Origin: Bacteroidaceae bacterium
GTDB lineage: Bacteria > Bacteroidota > Bacteroidia > Bacteroidales > Bacteroidaceae
NCBI GenBank assembly: GCA_017547205.1
Contig: JAFYQH010000055.1
Span: 1-52,353, forward strand
DNA length: 52,353 bases
Reading direction: 5' to 3'
In this document: positions 33,642-42,577 of the stretch, in pieces
Numbering within the stretch: the first letter of the stretch is position 1
How the letters are laid out: the number at the start of each line of letters is the position of its first letter
Position numbers and translations under genes: made by a program
The notes under the pieces: model-generated
Told to the model about the DNA's origin: nothing
Database searches by the model: none
Seen by the model: the letters and a program-made list of their open reading frames with translations, nothing else

Positions 33642-36209
33642 TTAAAGCAACGACTTCAGGCGGAATTCAAGATCTGCCTCATCGGCACAGAGTACCTGTC
33701 GGGGCTTGCTTCCCTCCTGTTCACCCACAATACCTGTCTGGCACAACTGATCCATAATGCGCCCTGCGCGGTTGAAGCCGACATTGAACTTGCGTTGTAT
33801 GAGCGATGTCGAGCCATGCTGCGCAAGAACCACGGCACGCGCCGCATCGACGAACAGAGGATCGAGTTTGTCCGAGGTTATATCGCCGCGCATACCGCCA
33901 CCGCCTTCGCCACCCATGTCCGATACCTCATCGGGCTCGGGCAATATATACGCACTCTGGTAACCCTGCTGTCTTGCAATATGGGCGCACACACGCTCCA
34001 CCTCCTGCGTCTCAACAAGCGCGCACTGCACACGCACGGGGTCATTACCGGCAAGGAAGAGCATATCGCCCCTACCCTGCAGCTGGTTGGCACCGGAACG
34101 GTCGAGTATAGTGCGAGAGTCTATAACCGATATTACTCTGAACGCCATACGCGCCGGGAAGTTCGCCTTGATTGTACCCGTAATGATATTCGTAGTAGGA
34201 CGCTGTGTTGCGATAATCATATGTATACCCACCGCACGCGCCTTCTGCGCAATACGCGCAATAGGCTGTTCCACCTCACGTCCGGCAGTCATCATAAGGT
34301 CACCGTACTCATCAATAATAACCACGATGTACGGCATGAAGCGATGTCCCTTGGTAGGCAACAGCTCCTTATTGAGATATTTCGTATTATACTCCTTTAC
34401 CGAACGCACCGAAGCCATCTGTAACAAGCGGTAACGGTTATCCATCTCCACGCAGAGCGACTTAAGGGTACGCACAACCTTGCTCACGTCGGTTATAATG
34501 GGTTCATCTTCGCCTTCGAGCTTCGCCAGGAAGTGTTTCTCGAGCACACCGTAGAGACTAAGCTCGACCATTTTGGGGTCGACCATCACGAACTTTAGGT
34601 ATGCAGGGTGCATCTTGTACAGCAGCGAAGTTATTATAGCATTGAGACCGACAGACTTACCCATACCGGTAGCACCGGCCACAAGCAAGTGGGGCATCTT
34701 TGCCATATCGACCATGTAGACCTCGTTGGAGATAGTCTTTCCGAGCGCAAGCGGCAGAGCCATATCCGTCTCCTTGTACTTGCGACTATTGAGCAGCGAC
34801 GCCATAGGCACTATCTGCTTGTGGGCATTCGGAACCTCGATACCTATGGTACCCTTGCCAGGTATAGGAGCCACGATACGTATACACAACGCCGACAGAC
34901 TCATGGCAATGTCATCCTCGAGGTTCCTTATCTTGGAGATTCTTATTCCAGGAGCAGGAGTTATCTCATAAAGCGTAATAGTGGGACCTACAGTAGCCTT
35001 TATAGAGCTTATCTCTATCCCGAAGTTCTTCAATACCTCAACAATCTTGTTGGCATTTGCAGCCTGCTCGTTCTTGTCAATTGCCTGCACCGACTGTTCG
35101 TATTCGTCGAGCAAATCGAGTGTAGGCGGTTTGTAATAGCTTAACTCATCCCTGGGGTTTATCGGGCGCAGCATGTCGCCGCCGGTATCCTCATCACCCT
35201 CGGCCTTCTCGACCTCCATGGAAAGATTCTCGTCAGCAGCGAGTATAGTCTGTGACATCCTGTCAAAATCGGCAGCGACATCATCGTCACCGGCCGGAAC
35301 ATCACCCCCCGCAGACTCCGGAGCCTCATCCCCGTCATTCGTCTCATTTATGTCAAGTTCTATCTCTACAGGCTTTGTTCCATCTTCGTCATCATCGGCT
35401 TCATCATCTACATTTTCCTCTTCATCTTCCTCAACATCCTCTTCTTCATCCTCTTCTTCATCCTCTTCTTCATCCTCAACATCAACAACCTCCACCTCAA
35501 ATTCCTGTTCGTCATTCACCACCGACATTTCGCCGCTATTCACCGGAGCACACTCCCCAACCGGCGTATCATTGTGCGATAACAGGCTTCTCAACCAAGG
35601 TATGGTATTTCGCGACACATACACCATAAACAGCAGCAATGCCACGAAAAGCAGAAGCACCGTACCCACGACACCAAGATACTCGACCAGGCGCATGGAG
35701 AGGAAATCGCCATGAGCTCCACCGGGTGAAACATAGCTTATGCCCATGCGCTCGCCCAGCACGAAAGAGAACAGCACGGATAACCACACCATTGCATAGA
35801 AAAGCATGAAGAGCCAGCGCCATAGCCTGAACTTGCACAGGCGCATCAGTTTCAGGGCAACAAGCACCACCATCGGCAGCAGCAACAACGACGCCCAACC
35901 GAAACATCCGTTTATGAAATAGCGTGCAACTACCGCACCGCCCTTGCCCGATGTATTGGACGCCGCCGGCACATCACCGGCAGTTCCGGCCATACTTTCA
36001 AGGACAGTATGGTCATCGCCGCCCGACGAGAAGAACGAGATGAACGAACTGCACAGGAATATCGCCAGCGCAAGAAACATCATTCCTGCCACAAACTGCA
36101 CGTTGGGATTCCCGAAGAACTCCACAACACGACGATACCTGTCACCAATCGAAGAGAAGAATCCCTTCTTTTCTTTTTTCTTGACTATTTTGGTTGTTTT
36201 CTTTGCCAT
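33642..36209 (-). CDS. ftsK: DNA translocase FtsK
   Basis: An 855-residue septal DNA pump. Four N-terminal membrane segments lie within about 38-205, then a very acidic linker (about 235-300, with long D/E runs), then alpha/beta motor domains with Walker A GATGMGKS and Walker B VVIIDEYGDL, and the C-terminal gamma winged helix (STSLIQRKFNVGFNRAGRIMDQL) that reads KOPS-type sites. The linker is encoded partly by a 12-bp tandem repeat (35436-35471). First gene of ftsK-lolA-trxB. Confidence 0.96.
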   Translation of the reverse strand: MAKKTTKIVKKKEKKGFFSSIGDRYRRVVEFFGNPNVQFVAGMMFLALAIFLCSSFISFFSSGGDDHTVLESMAGTAGDVPAASNTSGKGGAVVARYFINGCFGWASLLLLPMVVLVALKLMRLCKFRLWRWLFMLFYAMVWLSVLFSFVLGERMGISYVSPGGAHGDFLSMRLVEYLGVVGTVLLLFVALLLFMVYVSRNTIPWLRSLLSHNDTPVGECAPVNSGEMSVVNDEQEFEVEVVDVEDEEEDEEEDEEEDVEEDEEENVDDEADDDEDGTKPVEIELDINETNDGDEAPESAGGDVPAGDDDVAADFDRMSQTILAADENLSMEVEKAEGDEDTGGDMLRPINPRDELSYYKPPTLDLLDEYEQSVQAIDKNEQAANANKIVEVLKNFGIEISSIKATVGPTITLYEITPAPGIRISKIRNLEDDIAMSLSALCIRIVAPIPGKGTIGIEVPNAHKQIVPMASLLNSRKYKETDMALPLALGKTISNEVYMVDMAKMPHLLVAGATGMGKSVGLNAIITSLLYKMHPAYLKFVMVDPKMVELSLYGVLEKHFLAKLEGEDEPIITDVSKVVRTLKSLCVEMDNRYRLLQMASVRSVKEYNTKYLNKELLPTKGHRFMPYIVVIIDEYGDLMMTAGREVEQPIARIAQKARAVGIHMIIATQRPTTNIITGTIKANFPARMAFRVISVIDSRTILDRSGANQLQGRGDMLFLAGNDPVRVQCALVETQEVERVCAHIARQQGYQSAYILPEPDEVSDMGGEGGGGMRGDITSDKLDPLFVDAARAVVLAQHGSTSLIQRKFNVGFNRAGRIMDQLCQTGIVGEQEGSKPRQVLCADEADLEFRLKSLL

Positions 36210-36273
36210 ATTACAATATCAAGCATGCACCGCACGCACAACACCACGGACAGCACACACGCATATACAATTG

Positions 36274-36281
36274 CGAAGATA
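36274..36281 (-). promoter_or_regulatory. -7-like box of ftsK (TAnnTTCG)
   Basis: The minus strand reads TATCTTCG, 64 bases before the ftsK ATG, facing the divergent DUF5063 promoter. Confidence 0.45.
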
Positions 36282-36325
36282 CAAAAAAAATGAATACCGG
36301 TGGCATGTAGCTCCGCTATTTTTTG

Positions 36326-36333
36326 TAACTTCG
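36326..36333 (+). promoter_or_regulatory. -7-like box of the DUF5063 operon (TAnnTTCG)
   Basis: TAACTTCG lies 31 bases before the GTG start of the DUF5063 gene. It is the fifth TAnnTTCG example in the window. Confidence 0.45.
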
Positions 36334-36364
36334 CGGCAAATCAAAAAACGTAAAGAATACAATA

Positions 36365-36910
36365 GTGAATAACGGAAGAGAAGACATAGTTTTTTCGCGC
36401 GACACGGTTGAATTCGTGACAGTCGCCGCAGAGTTCTGTGCATACCTTGAGCGCGCGAACAGCCATAACCGCAAGGAGTTCGTCGACACACTGCTCAAAC
36501 TTTTGCCGCTGCTTTACCTTAAAGCCCAGATGTTGCCCGACGAGGAGAGCATCAGCGATGACGGGCTGGAGCAGTTCGTCACCGAGGACAGTTACGAGAT
36601 ACTCAGGATGAACATCGCCGAGTTGCTCGCCGACAAGGACAGTTACTTGGACGTGTTCGTCGAGGAGATGAAGTACAGCGATACCCCTATCACTAAAAAC
36701 ATCTCGGAAGACCTGGCCGACATTTACCAGGACATAAAGAATTTCGTAAGCCTGTTCAAGCTGGGCATAAACGAAACCATGCACGATGCCATAATCGAAT
36801 GCAACGCGCACTTCCGCGAATACTGGGGACAGACACTGGTAAACACATTGCGTGCACTGCACGACATAAGATACAACACCGCACTTGAGGACGGTGACGA
36901 AGAGGAATGA
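36365..36910 (+). CDS. DUF5063 family protein (GTG start)
   Basis: A 181-residue, mostly helical, acidic cytoplasmic protein resembling DUF5063 of Bacteroidetes (VEFVTVAAEFCAYLE, LLPLLYLKAQMLPD, DIYQDIKNFVSLFKLG, ALHDIRYNT). Function unknown. The start is GTG at 36365; no ATG fits. Its last four bases overlap the start of the exonuclease gene (ATGA), so the two are translationally coupled, and the rlmI-like gene follows five bases after. Confidence 0.85.
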   Translation: MNNGREDIVFSRDTVEFVTVAAEFCAYLERANSHNRKEFVDTLLKLLPLLYLKAQMLPDEESISDDGLEQFVTEDSYEILRMNIAELLADKDSYLDVFVEEMKYSDTPITKNISEDLADIYQDIKNFVSLFKLGINETMHDAIIECNAHFREYWGQTLVNTLRALHDIRYNTALEDGDEEE

Positions 36911-37491
36911 GCAGTTATAGAGCACATATCGAGAAATCCGAAATAAGCACGATGCCTACGGTCGCATTCGAGGGCCGCATAATAACCATCGACACCGCCG
37001 ACGCCACCGACAAGGCCGTAGCCGCACTCTGGAACGAGCCGTTGGTAGGCCTTGACACCGAGACACGCCCTTCGTTCCGCAAAGGAGTGCAATATAACGT
37101 CTCCCTGTTGCAGCTGTCGACAGCCGACACATGCTTTCTAATACGCCTGAACCGCGTAGGAATGCCGGAGTCGCTGATAAAGTTGCTGGAGAGAAAGGAA
37201 GTCACTAAAATAGGTCTTTCGCTCCACGACGACTACCAGGCACTGAGCAAGCGTCACAAATTCAAGGCCGGTGGCTTTCTCGACCTGCAGAAACACGTAG
37301 GCAACTACGGGATAGAGGAAATGAGCCTGCAAAAGATATTCGCCATAGTATTCGGCAAGCGCATATCCAAGAGCCAGCAGCTCACCAACTGGGAGAACGA
37401 CGTGCTAACCGACAAGCAGAAGCTCTATGCAGCAACCGACGCATGGGCATGTCTGGAGATATACAACAAACTTGAACAAACGAAACAATAA
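36907..37491 (+). CDS. DEDDy-type 3'-5' exonuclease
   Basis: A 194-residue protein with the RNase D/DnaQ-like exonuclease fold. Motif ExoI is GLDTETRP (D50, E52), ExoII is LSLHDDYQ (D108 or D109), and ExoIII is YAATDAW (Y174, D178), the DEDDy type. No HRDC domain follows, so it is the short form common in Bacteroidetes. Substrate (RNA or DNA) is not known. Coupled to DUF5063 by a 4-base overlap. Confidence 0.9.
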   Translation: MSSYRAHIEKSEISTMPTVAFEGRIITIDTADATDKAVAALWNEPLVGLDTETRPSFRKGVQYNVSLLQLSTADTCFLIRLNRVGMPESLIKLLERKEVTKIGLSLHDDYQALSKRHKFKAGGFLDLQKHVGNYGIEEMSLQKIFAIVFGKRISKSQQLTNWENDVLTDKQKLYAATDAWACLEIYNKLEQTKQ

Positions 37492-37496
37492 CAATA

Positions 37497-38678
37497 ATGG
37501 AAAAAGCCGTAATACTCAAGAAAGGCAAGGAAGAATCCCTGCAGCGTTTCCACCCGTGGATATTCTCCGGAGCTATACAGCGCATAGAAGGGAAACCCGA
37601 GGAGGGCGATATTGTGACCGTATACACCAGCCAGCGCGAGTTCATCGCACGCGGACACGTCCAGGTTGGCAGCATTGCCGTCAGGGTACTCACATTCAAC
37701 GACGAGCCCATCGACCAGGCATTCTGGAACAGGCGCATCGCAACCGCATACGACCTGCGCGAGAGAACAGGCATATCGTCACGCGAGGACAACAACACCT
37801 ACCGTCTTGTACACGGCGAGGGAGACAACCTCCCGGGACTGATTGTCGACATCTACGGCGACACGGCCGTAATGCAGGCACACAGCGTGGGAATGCACGT
37901 TAACCGCATGAACATAGCCGATGCTGTAAAGGAGATAATGGGCGACAAGATAAAGAACATCTATTACAAGTCGGACACCACTCTCCCCTACAAGGCCGAC
38001 ATCAACAAGGATAACGGCTACATCATGGGAGGGAATGCAAGCAACATCTCTACTGAGTACGGGCTGAAGTTCCACATTGACTGGTTGCGCGGACAGAAGA
38101 CCGGTTTCTTTGTCGACCAGCGCGAAAACCGTTCACTGCTTGAGAAATATGCCAAAGGACGCAAGCTGCTCAACATGTTCTGCTACACAGGCGGATTCTC
38201 TATATATGCATTACGTGGCGGTGCAGAGATTGTACACTCTGTCGACAGTTCATCAAAGGCCATCGACCTCACCAATGCCAACGTAGAGATAAATTTCCCG
38301 GGAGACACACGCCACACGGCATATGCAGAGGACGCATTCGACTTCCTCGACCGCATGGGGAACAACTACAACCTGATAATACTCGACCCTCCTGCATTCG
38401 CCAAACACCGCGACAGCCTGCGCAATGCACTCATAGGCTACCGCAGACTCAATGCAAAGGCGATAGAGAAGATACAGCCGGGAGGAATACTTTTCACATT
38501 CTCTTGTTCGCAGGTTGTAAGCAAGGAGAACTTCCGCACGGCAGTGTTCACCGCCGCAGCCATAGCAAAGCGCAACGTGCGTATACTGCACCAGCTGACA
38601 CAGCCGGCCGATCACCCCGTGAATATCTATCACCCAGAAGGCGAATACCTGAAAGGTTTGGTATTATACGTGGAATAA
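37497..38678 (+). CDS. rlmI: RlmI-type 23S rRNA (cytosine-5) methyltransferase
   Basis: A 393-residue class I SAM methyltransferase. The N-terminal PUA domain (about 1-80, HPWIFSGAI) precedes an EEHEE-like part (YRLVHGEGDNLPGLIVD) and the Rossmann core (LNMFCYTGGFSIYALRGGA, VDSSSKAIDL, LILDPPAFAK, FSCSQVV). RlmI modifies C1962 of 23S rRNA; the assignment rests on architecture. The last 15 codons (PEGEYLKGLVLYVE, stop) are repeated twice downstream. Confidence 0.9.
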   Translation: MEKAVILKKGKEESLQRFHPWIFSGAIQRIEGKPEEGDIVTVYTSQREFIARGHVQVGSIAVRVLTFNDEPIDQAFWNRRIATAYDLRERTGISSREDNNTYRLVHGEGDNLPGLIVDIYGDTAVMQAHSVGMHVNRMNIADAVKEIMGDKIKNIYYKSDTTLPYKADINKDNGYIMGGNASNISTEYGLKFHIDWLRGQKTGFFVDQRENRSLLEKYAKGRKLLNMFCYTGGFSIYALRGGAEIVHSVDSSSKAIDLTNANVEINFPGDTRHTAYAEDAFDFLDRMGNNYNLIILDPPAFAKHRDSLRNALIGYRRLNAKAIEKIQPGGILFTFSCSQVVSKENFRTAVFTAAAIAKRNVRILHQLTQPADHPVNIYHPEGEYLKGLVLYVE

Positions 38679-38720
38679 GAGAAAGGGAATAAGGGGCATA
38701 AACATTCCTTATCTCCTTGG

Positions 38721-38847
38721 CCTGAAGGCGAATACCTGAAAGGACTTGTTCTGTACGTGGAATAAGAGGCTGAGGAACAATAAATACACCTTATCTCCTT
38801 GGCCTGAAGGCGAATACCTGAAAGGACTTGTTCTGTACGTGGAATAA
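38721..38847 (+). repeat. Two extra copies of the rlmI 3' end
   Basis: The segments 38721-38765 and 38803-38847 each repeat the codons for PEGEYLKGLVLYVE and TAA, 82 bases apart, preceded by the same ccttatctccttgg. They are identical to each other but differ from the true gene end at several third positions only. No start codon makes them genes. The remaining 38848-38908 shows nothing else. Confidence 0.9.
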
Positions 38848-38908
38848 CAGGATATTCAGTCAATAAATCTATAGAGAGTAAATAAGGATGCACCTTTTTA
38901 CTTTTTAG

Positions 38909-38951
38909 AACAGAACCCCGAAAGCCTGACAAATACTTTCGGAGTTCTGTT
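38909..38951. terminator. Bidirectional terminator between rlmI and the CotH-like gene
   Basis: The stem aacagaac.ccgaaag / ctttcgg.gttctgtt (one mismatch) with an 11-base loop, between converging genes. Confidence 0.82.
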
Positions 38952-38973
38952 GTTTCTAAAGAGCAAGGATATG

Positions 38974-41900
38974 TCACTCCTTTCGCAATTTAACTGTATA
39001 TTGACGTCCATTCCAACACCAGTGTACAAGATAGGTGCCTGTGGGAATATCAACCAATGTCTGTTCCTCTGTTGCCTTAAATGTGTACAAGAGACAGCCA
39101 CCAACAGTGTAAATGCGCACATTGACATCGGCCATTGCCTGCAAATCAAAAGAGACAAAGCCTACTACTTGACGAGTCCTATCGTAGCGCACAGCATAAT
39201 CAACATTCTGCTTGTAATCTGCTATACCTGTTGAAACGCCATCATCAACCTCGGCAAGACTCCACAGCACATTATCCCCATCAACCTGTACTGCTGGCAT
39301 AACATTCTCGCCCACATAGGCGTTCTGCACACCAATCAAGCCAATATTGCTCGACAAGGTGAAGACAAAGTCACCAACTTGTCTAACCACAAAACGTCCA
39401 TACTCACCACGAGGTGTATCTGCATACATAAAAGTACCGGCACCTTCACTCTCAATACTCAAATAACCGTTACTACCGAGGAGATTATAACAATTAGTCT
39501 CCCCATCTACAGCTATAAGCGAGAACTGTTGTTCCACATCGTTAAAGTCTGCTACTTCCAAAGTCAGACCATTTGCAGCAGAGAGGTTCAAGCCACTTGA
39601 GTGACGCAGATTATAGAGTTTATCAGGTTGTGGCACATTGAGTCGCTTCACATTTTCCACAGCTTGTTCCAGCTGTCCAATAGCTGCATCATACTCTTCA
39701 ATAGTCATATACACCCCATTCTCTATTACGACAATTGCATCTTTAAGAGCCTCAGCATACAAAGGAGATGTCTGCAATGGCTCCCCACCTATCCAAGATT
39801 CAGGAATACTCTCTAGCAGTTCATTTGCCTCAGCCAACAGAGCAGCCAACAGAGCAACCTTCTCCTGTAATAACTTGTCGGCAGCCTCTTCTCGCTCCTC
39901 CAAAAGCCAGTCACAATAGGCAGACACTCCTAAATTCATCTCCATTTTATCACCATAGACTTTAGAATCGGCTTCAAGATACGTTGTGCCCAACAAGCCA
40001 TTCTTGGAATTGATACGATAGTATCCATCCTTTGCAACAAAAGCAAGCCTAGCTCTTGCGGAATCATAGATATTCTCGTAGCCATACATATTCCAAGAGT
40101 CTGATGTTCCAAGAGAAAGATAAAGCCCACTGAGTGATTTTAGATAATATCTGTTCTCGACTTCAGATTTCTCGAAAACGAAATGCTGTTCAGGGCTTTC
40201 ACTGTCATAGAAGTTTATGCTTGCTCTCTGCGAAGTGAGGTTCAACACATAGCCCGAGTCGCGATGCTTTAACACATATTGTTGTGTGGCAACCGGTTCA
40301 TTCACTTTCTGCGCAATATCAAGCGCAGCAGAAAGATTGACATTCTGCAATATATAATCATCTGCCACGGTAGACTCAAAATTGCGTGAACCCGCAACCA
40401 AGCTGCGCAACTGCTCAATATTGTCTGTACTATAATGGAAAGGAGCATCACTTATTTGCCAGTCGACCAACGACGAAAGAAAAGCCTCGGCCTCAGCAAT
40501 TGTGGAATTCAGCATCTCCTTAACCTCATCGGGGATATAATCCGGAATCAGTTCTTCAGGGAGAATACGCCATTGTCTGTTGTTGCTCACGGAATTTCTG
40601 TCATCGTTGTAATAACTTATGACAGGATTACCGTCGTTGCTGAAACCACCACTGTTATTTATTACAAAATCAGTCGCAAGATTAATTATATTATAGTTTC
40701 CATTTTCGTTGACAACCACAAAATTCCACAACTGCCGTGAATCGCCATCTGCAATTTCGGCAAGATTAAGCTGTGTATTTACCGTGTTCTCGGGCGACGG
40801 GTCGTTGAAAGCCATCTCCTCGGTTCTGTTCACAAGGCGATAATAATCACCTACTTTCTCAATTCGCCACAACTGTGTATACTTTTCTTTGACGGGAGAA
40901 TTAATTACGATATTTTTACTGCCGTCAGCACCCTCTTCAACATCAAGAACCTTATTATTACCCTTGTTATAAATACGATAGTAATTTGCGCTGTTTAACT
41001 CAAACGGTTTCAGCACATCTGTATTTTCGCCGCCGTCACCACCATTGCCAGCATCACCGGAGCGGTTTGCAAAAAGGGTAGTCAAGAAGATAGCGTGTTC
41101 AGTAATAAAATCCTTTAGTTGATTGATATACTCGTCGTATGTTGAATACAAGTATATCTCGTTGTATGCACGCGAGTTAATTGAATAGCGCTCATAGTTC
41201 AGTTTCTGAGACTCATTTATCAAGCTTGCCATACTGTCGATATAATGATGCAGACAAGATTCCAGACCTTCACTTGTTTTAATTTTCCAAGCATCATTGA
41301 CAGCCTTATTGAACCAAGGATCGCGAATAAGTTGCTTCACCCACTCCTTTGTCAATCCATCACCAAACCCATCGTCTACCATACTGGCATTTGTCACATC
41401 TCCTACGCGATTACAGTTATTGTACGCTATATCATAATCCCACAAAGGACCAAAGTATATCTTTGGGTCGTCCTTTTCCTTGTAGATATATGTGCTCCAA
41501 AAACCATCGACATTCGCACTTAGTTCAGTAGCTATATACCAAGGTATTATTGTTGCCGAATCAATCATCGAGCGATAACCTGCCAGGGGATCGGTAAACG
41601 AAGGACAGAAGAGCCTATCTTCAAGTTCATTCAGATGATTGTGTATATAGTCCTTCTGTGCCTCATTGATGTAATCCTCATCAGGTGACTTGATAGTAAC
41701 CAACAGATTGTTTTTAGTGGTAAAATAGACTGGTTCGGAGGTTGCAAAACCATCAATCTCTAGCAGATAACCACCGGTTATATTGCTTGTATCTGAAGCC
41801 ACATAATCCTGTTCAAAAACCTCAACCCTCTTGTTATCGACGTTCACCTGGTCTGATACCTGATAATTTCCAAGATACACTCCATTGAGCACAAGATCAA

Positions 41901-42324
41901 CAAAATGCGCAGCCGGATTGAACGGCAAACCAAGGAATTCGCCCATTTTAGAAGTCACCGCATTCCTCAACAACGACTTATCACCGTGGTTGGCCAAAAG
42001 TGTCCAACTTTTATTCTTTGCATACCCTTTTCCAAGAAACTTTGTCGATTCATTGAATTTTATGCGATAGGGTTTCTTCGCAAGTCCCCAAGTAGAATTA
42101 CCACGTCCTCTTATCTTCATTGAGTTGTAACGAACAGTGTCAGCACCCGACACATATATCATCGTTGCCTTTATATATTCGGTCTTGCTCGTCACCGGCT
42201 CAGAGCCATCAGTCTCAATATAAATTGTGGGAATATTTGTCTTTTGCACATACTCTCCACTCTGCCCATAGCCAAATACGACTACAAAAGCCAACAGCAA
42301 AAATATTATCAAACGATTTTTCAT
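38974..42324 (-). CDS. Secreted CotH-kinase-like protein with carbohydrate-binding repeats
   Basis: A 1116-residue exported protein: signal peptide (about 1-20), CotH-like domain (about 30-430; RGRGNSTW 72-79, KKPYRIKF, GGYLLEIDG, GPLWDYDIAYN), ricin-like segments with QLW/QW motifs (about 455-600), a helical region and further FN/ricin-like parts, and a C-terminal sorting-type domain ending in DIPTGTYLVHW and YTVKLRKE. CotH proteins of spores are protein kinases; in Bacteroidetes the role is unknown and surface carbohydrate binding is inferred. The tail resembles type IX secretion substrates. Confidence 0.85.
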   Translation of the reverse strand: MKNRLIIFLLLAFVVVFGYGQSGEYVQKTNIPTIYIETDGSEPVTSKTEYIKATMIYVSGADTVRYNSMKIRGRGNSTWGLAKKPYRIKFNESTKFLGKGYAKNKSWTLLANHGDKSLLRNAVTSKMGEFLGLPFNPAAHFVDLVLNGVYLGNYQVSDQVNVDNKRVEVFEQDYVASDTSNITGGYLLEIDGFATSEPVYFTTKNNLLVTIKSPDEDYINEAQKDYIHNHLNELEDRLFCPSFTDPLAGYRSMIDSATIIPWYIATELSANVDGFWSTYIYKEKDDPKIYFGPLWDYDIAYNNCNRVGDVTNASMVDDGFGDGLTKEWVKQLIRDPWFNKAVNDAWKIKTSEGLESCLHHYIDSMASLINESQKLNYERYSINSRAYNEIYLYSTYDEYINQLKDFITEHAIFLTTLFANRSGDAGNGGDGGENTDVLKPFELNSANYYRIYNKGNNKVLDVEEGADGSKNIVINSPVKEKYTQLWRIEKVGDYYRLVNRTEEMAFNDPSPENTVNTQLNLAEIADGDSRQLWNFVVVNENGNYNIINLATDFVINNSGGFSNDGNPVISYYNDDRNSVSNNRQWRILPEELIPDYIPDEVKEMLNSTIAEAEAFLSSLVDWQISDAPFHYSTDNIEQLRSLVAGSRNFESTVADDYILQNVNLSAALDIAQKVNEPVATQQYVLKHRDSGYVLNLTSQRASINFYDSESPEQHFVFEKSEVENRYYLKSLSGLYLSLGTSDSWNMYGYENIYDSARARLAFVAKDGYYRINSKNGLLGTTYLEADSKVYGDKMEMNLGVSAYCDWLLEEREEAADKLLQEKVALLAALLAEANELLESIPESWIGGEPLQTSPLYAEALKDAIVVIENGVYMTIEEYDAAIGQLEQAVENVKRLNVPQPDKLYNLRHSSGLNLSAANGLTLEVADFNDVEQQFSLIAVDGETNCYNLLGSNGYLSIESEGAGTFMYADTPRGEYGRFVVRQVGDFVFTLSSNIGLIGVQNAYVGENVMPAVQVDGDNVLWSLAEVDDGVSTGIADYKQNVDYAVRYDRTRQVVGFVSFDLQAMADVNVRIYTVGGCLLYTFKATEEQTLVDIPTGTYLVHWCWNGRQYTVKLRKE

Positions 42325-42360
42325 ATCTGCAACAATTAACTAACAAATGTTAATATATGA

Positions 42361-42392
42361 CAAAATTATAATAACAACACATTTAAAACAAA
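42361..42392 (-). promoter_or_regulatory. Promoter of the CotH-like gene (-33 and -7)
   Basis: The minus strand reads TTTG (42389-42392), 20 bases, then TAATTTTG (42361-42368): the best match in the window to the Bacteroidetes TTTG-N19/21-TAnnTTTG promoter. The leader is about 30 bases. The rest of 42393-42577 shows nothing I recognise. Confidence 0.75.
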
Positions 42393-42577
42393 TCTCAGCG
42401 ATACTTTTTAGCCCTGTACAAAAAATAAGGCAGAGACGAGTATACAACATTATAAAGGAAAGCGATAGAGCGCTACTACTATTTACACCTATATCTAAGA
42501 AATATATTACACGCGGCATAACATAACTCTGGAATACCTTGTTGAGTGAGAAAATTCGAACTGTAGATAAAGCACAG

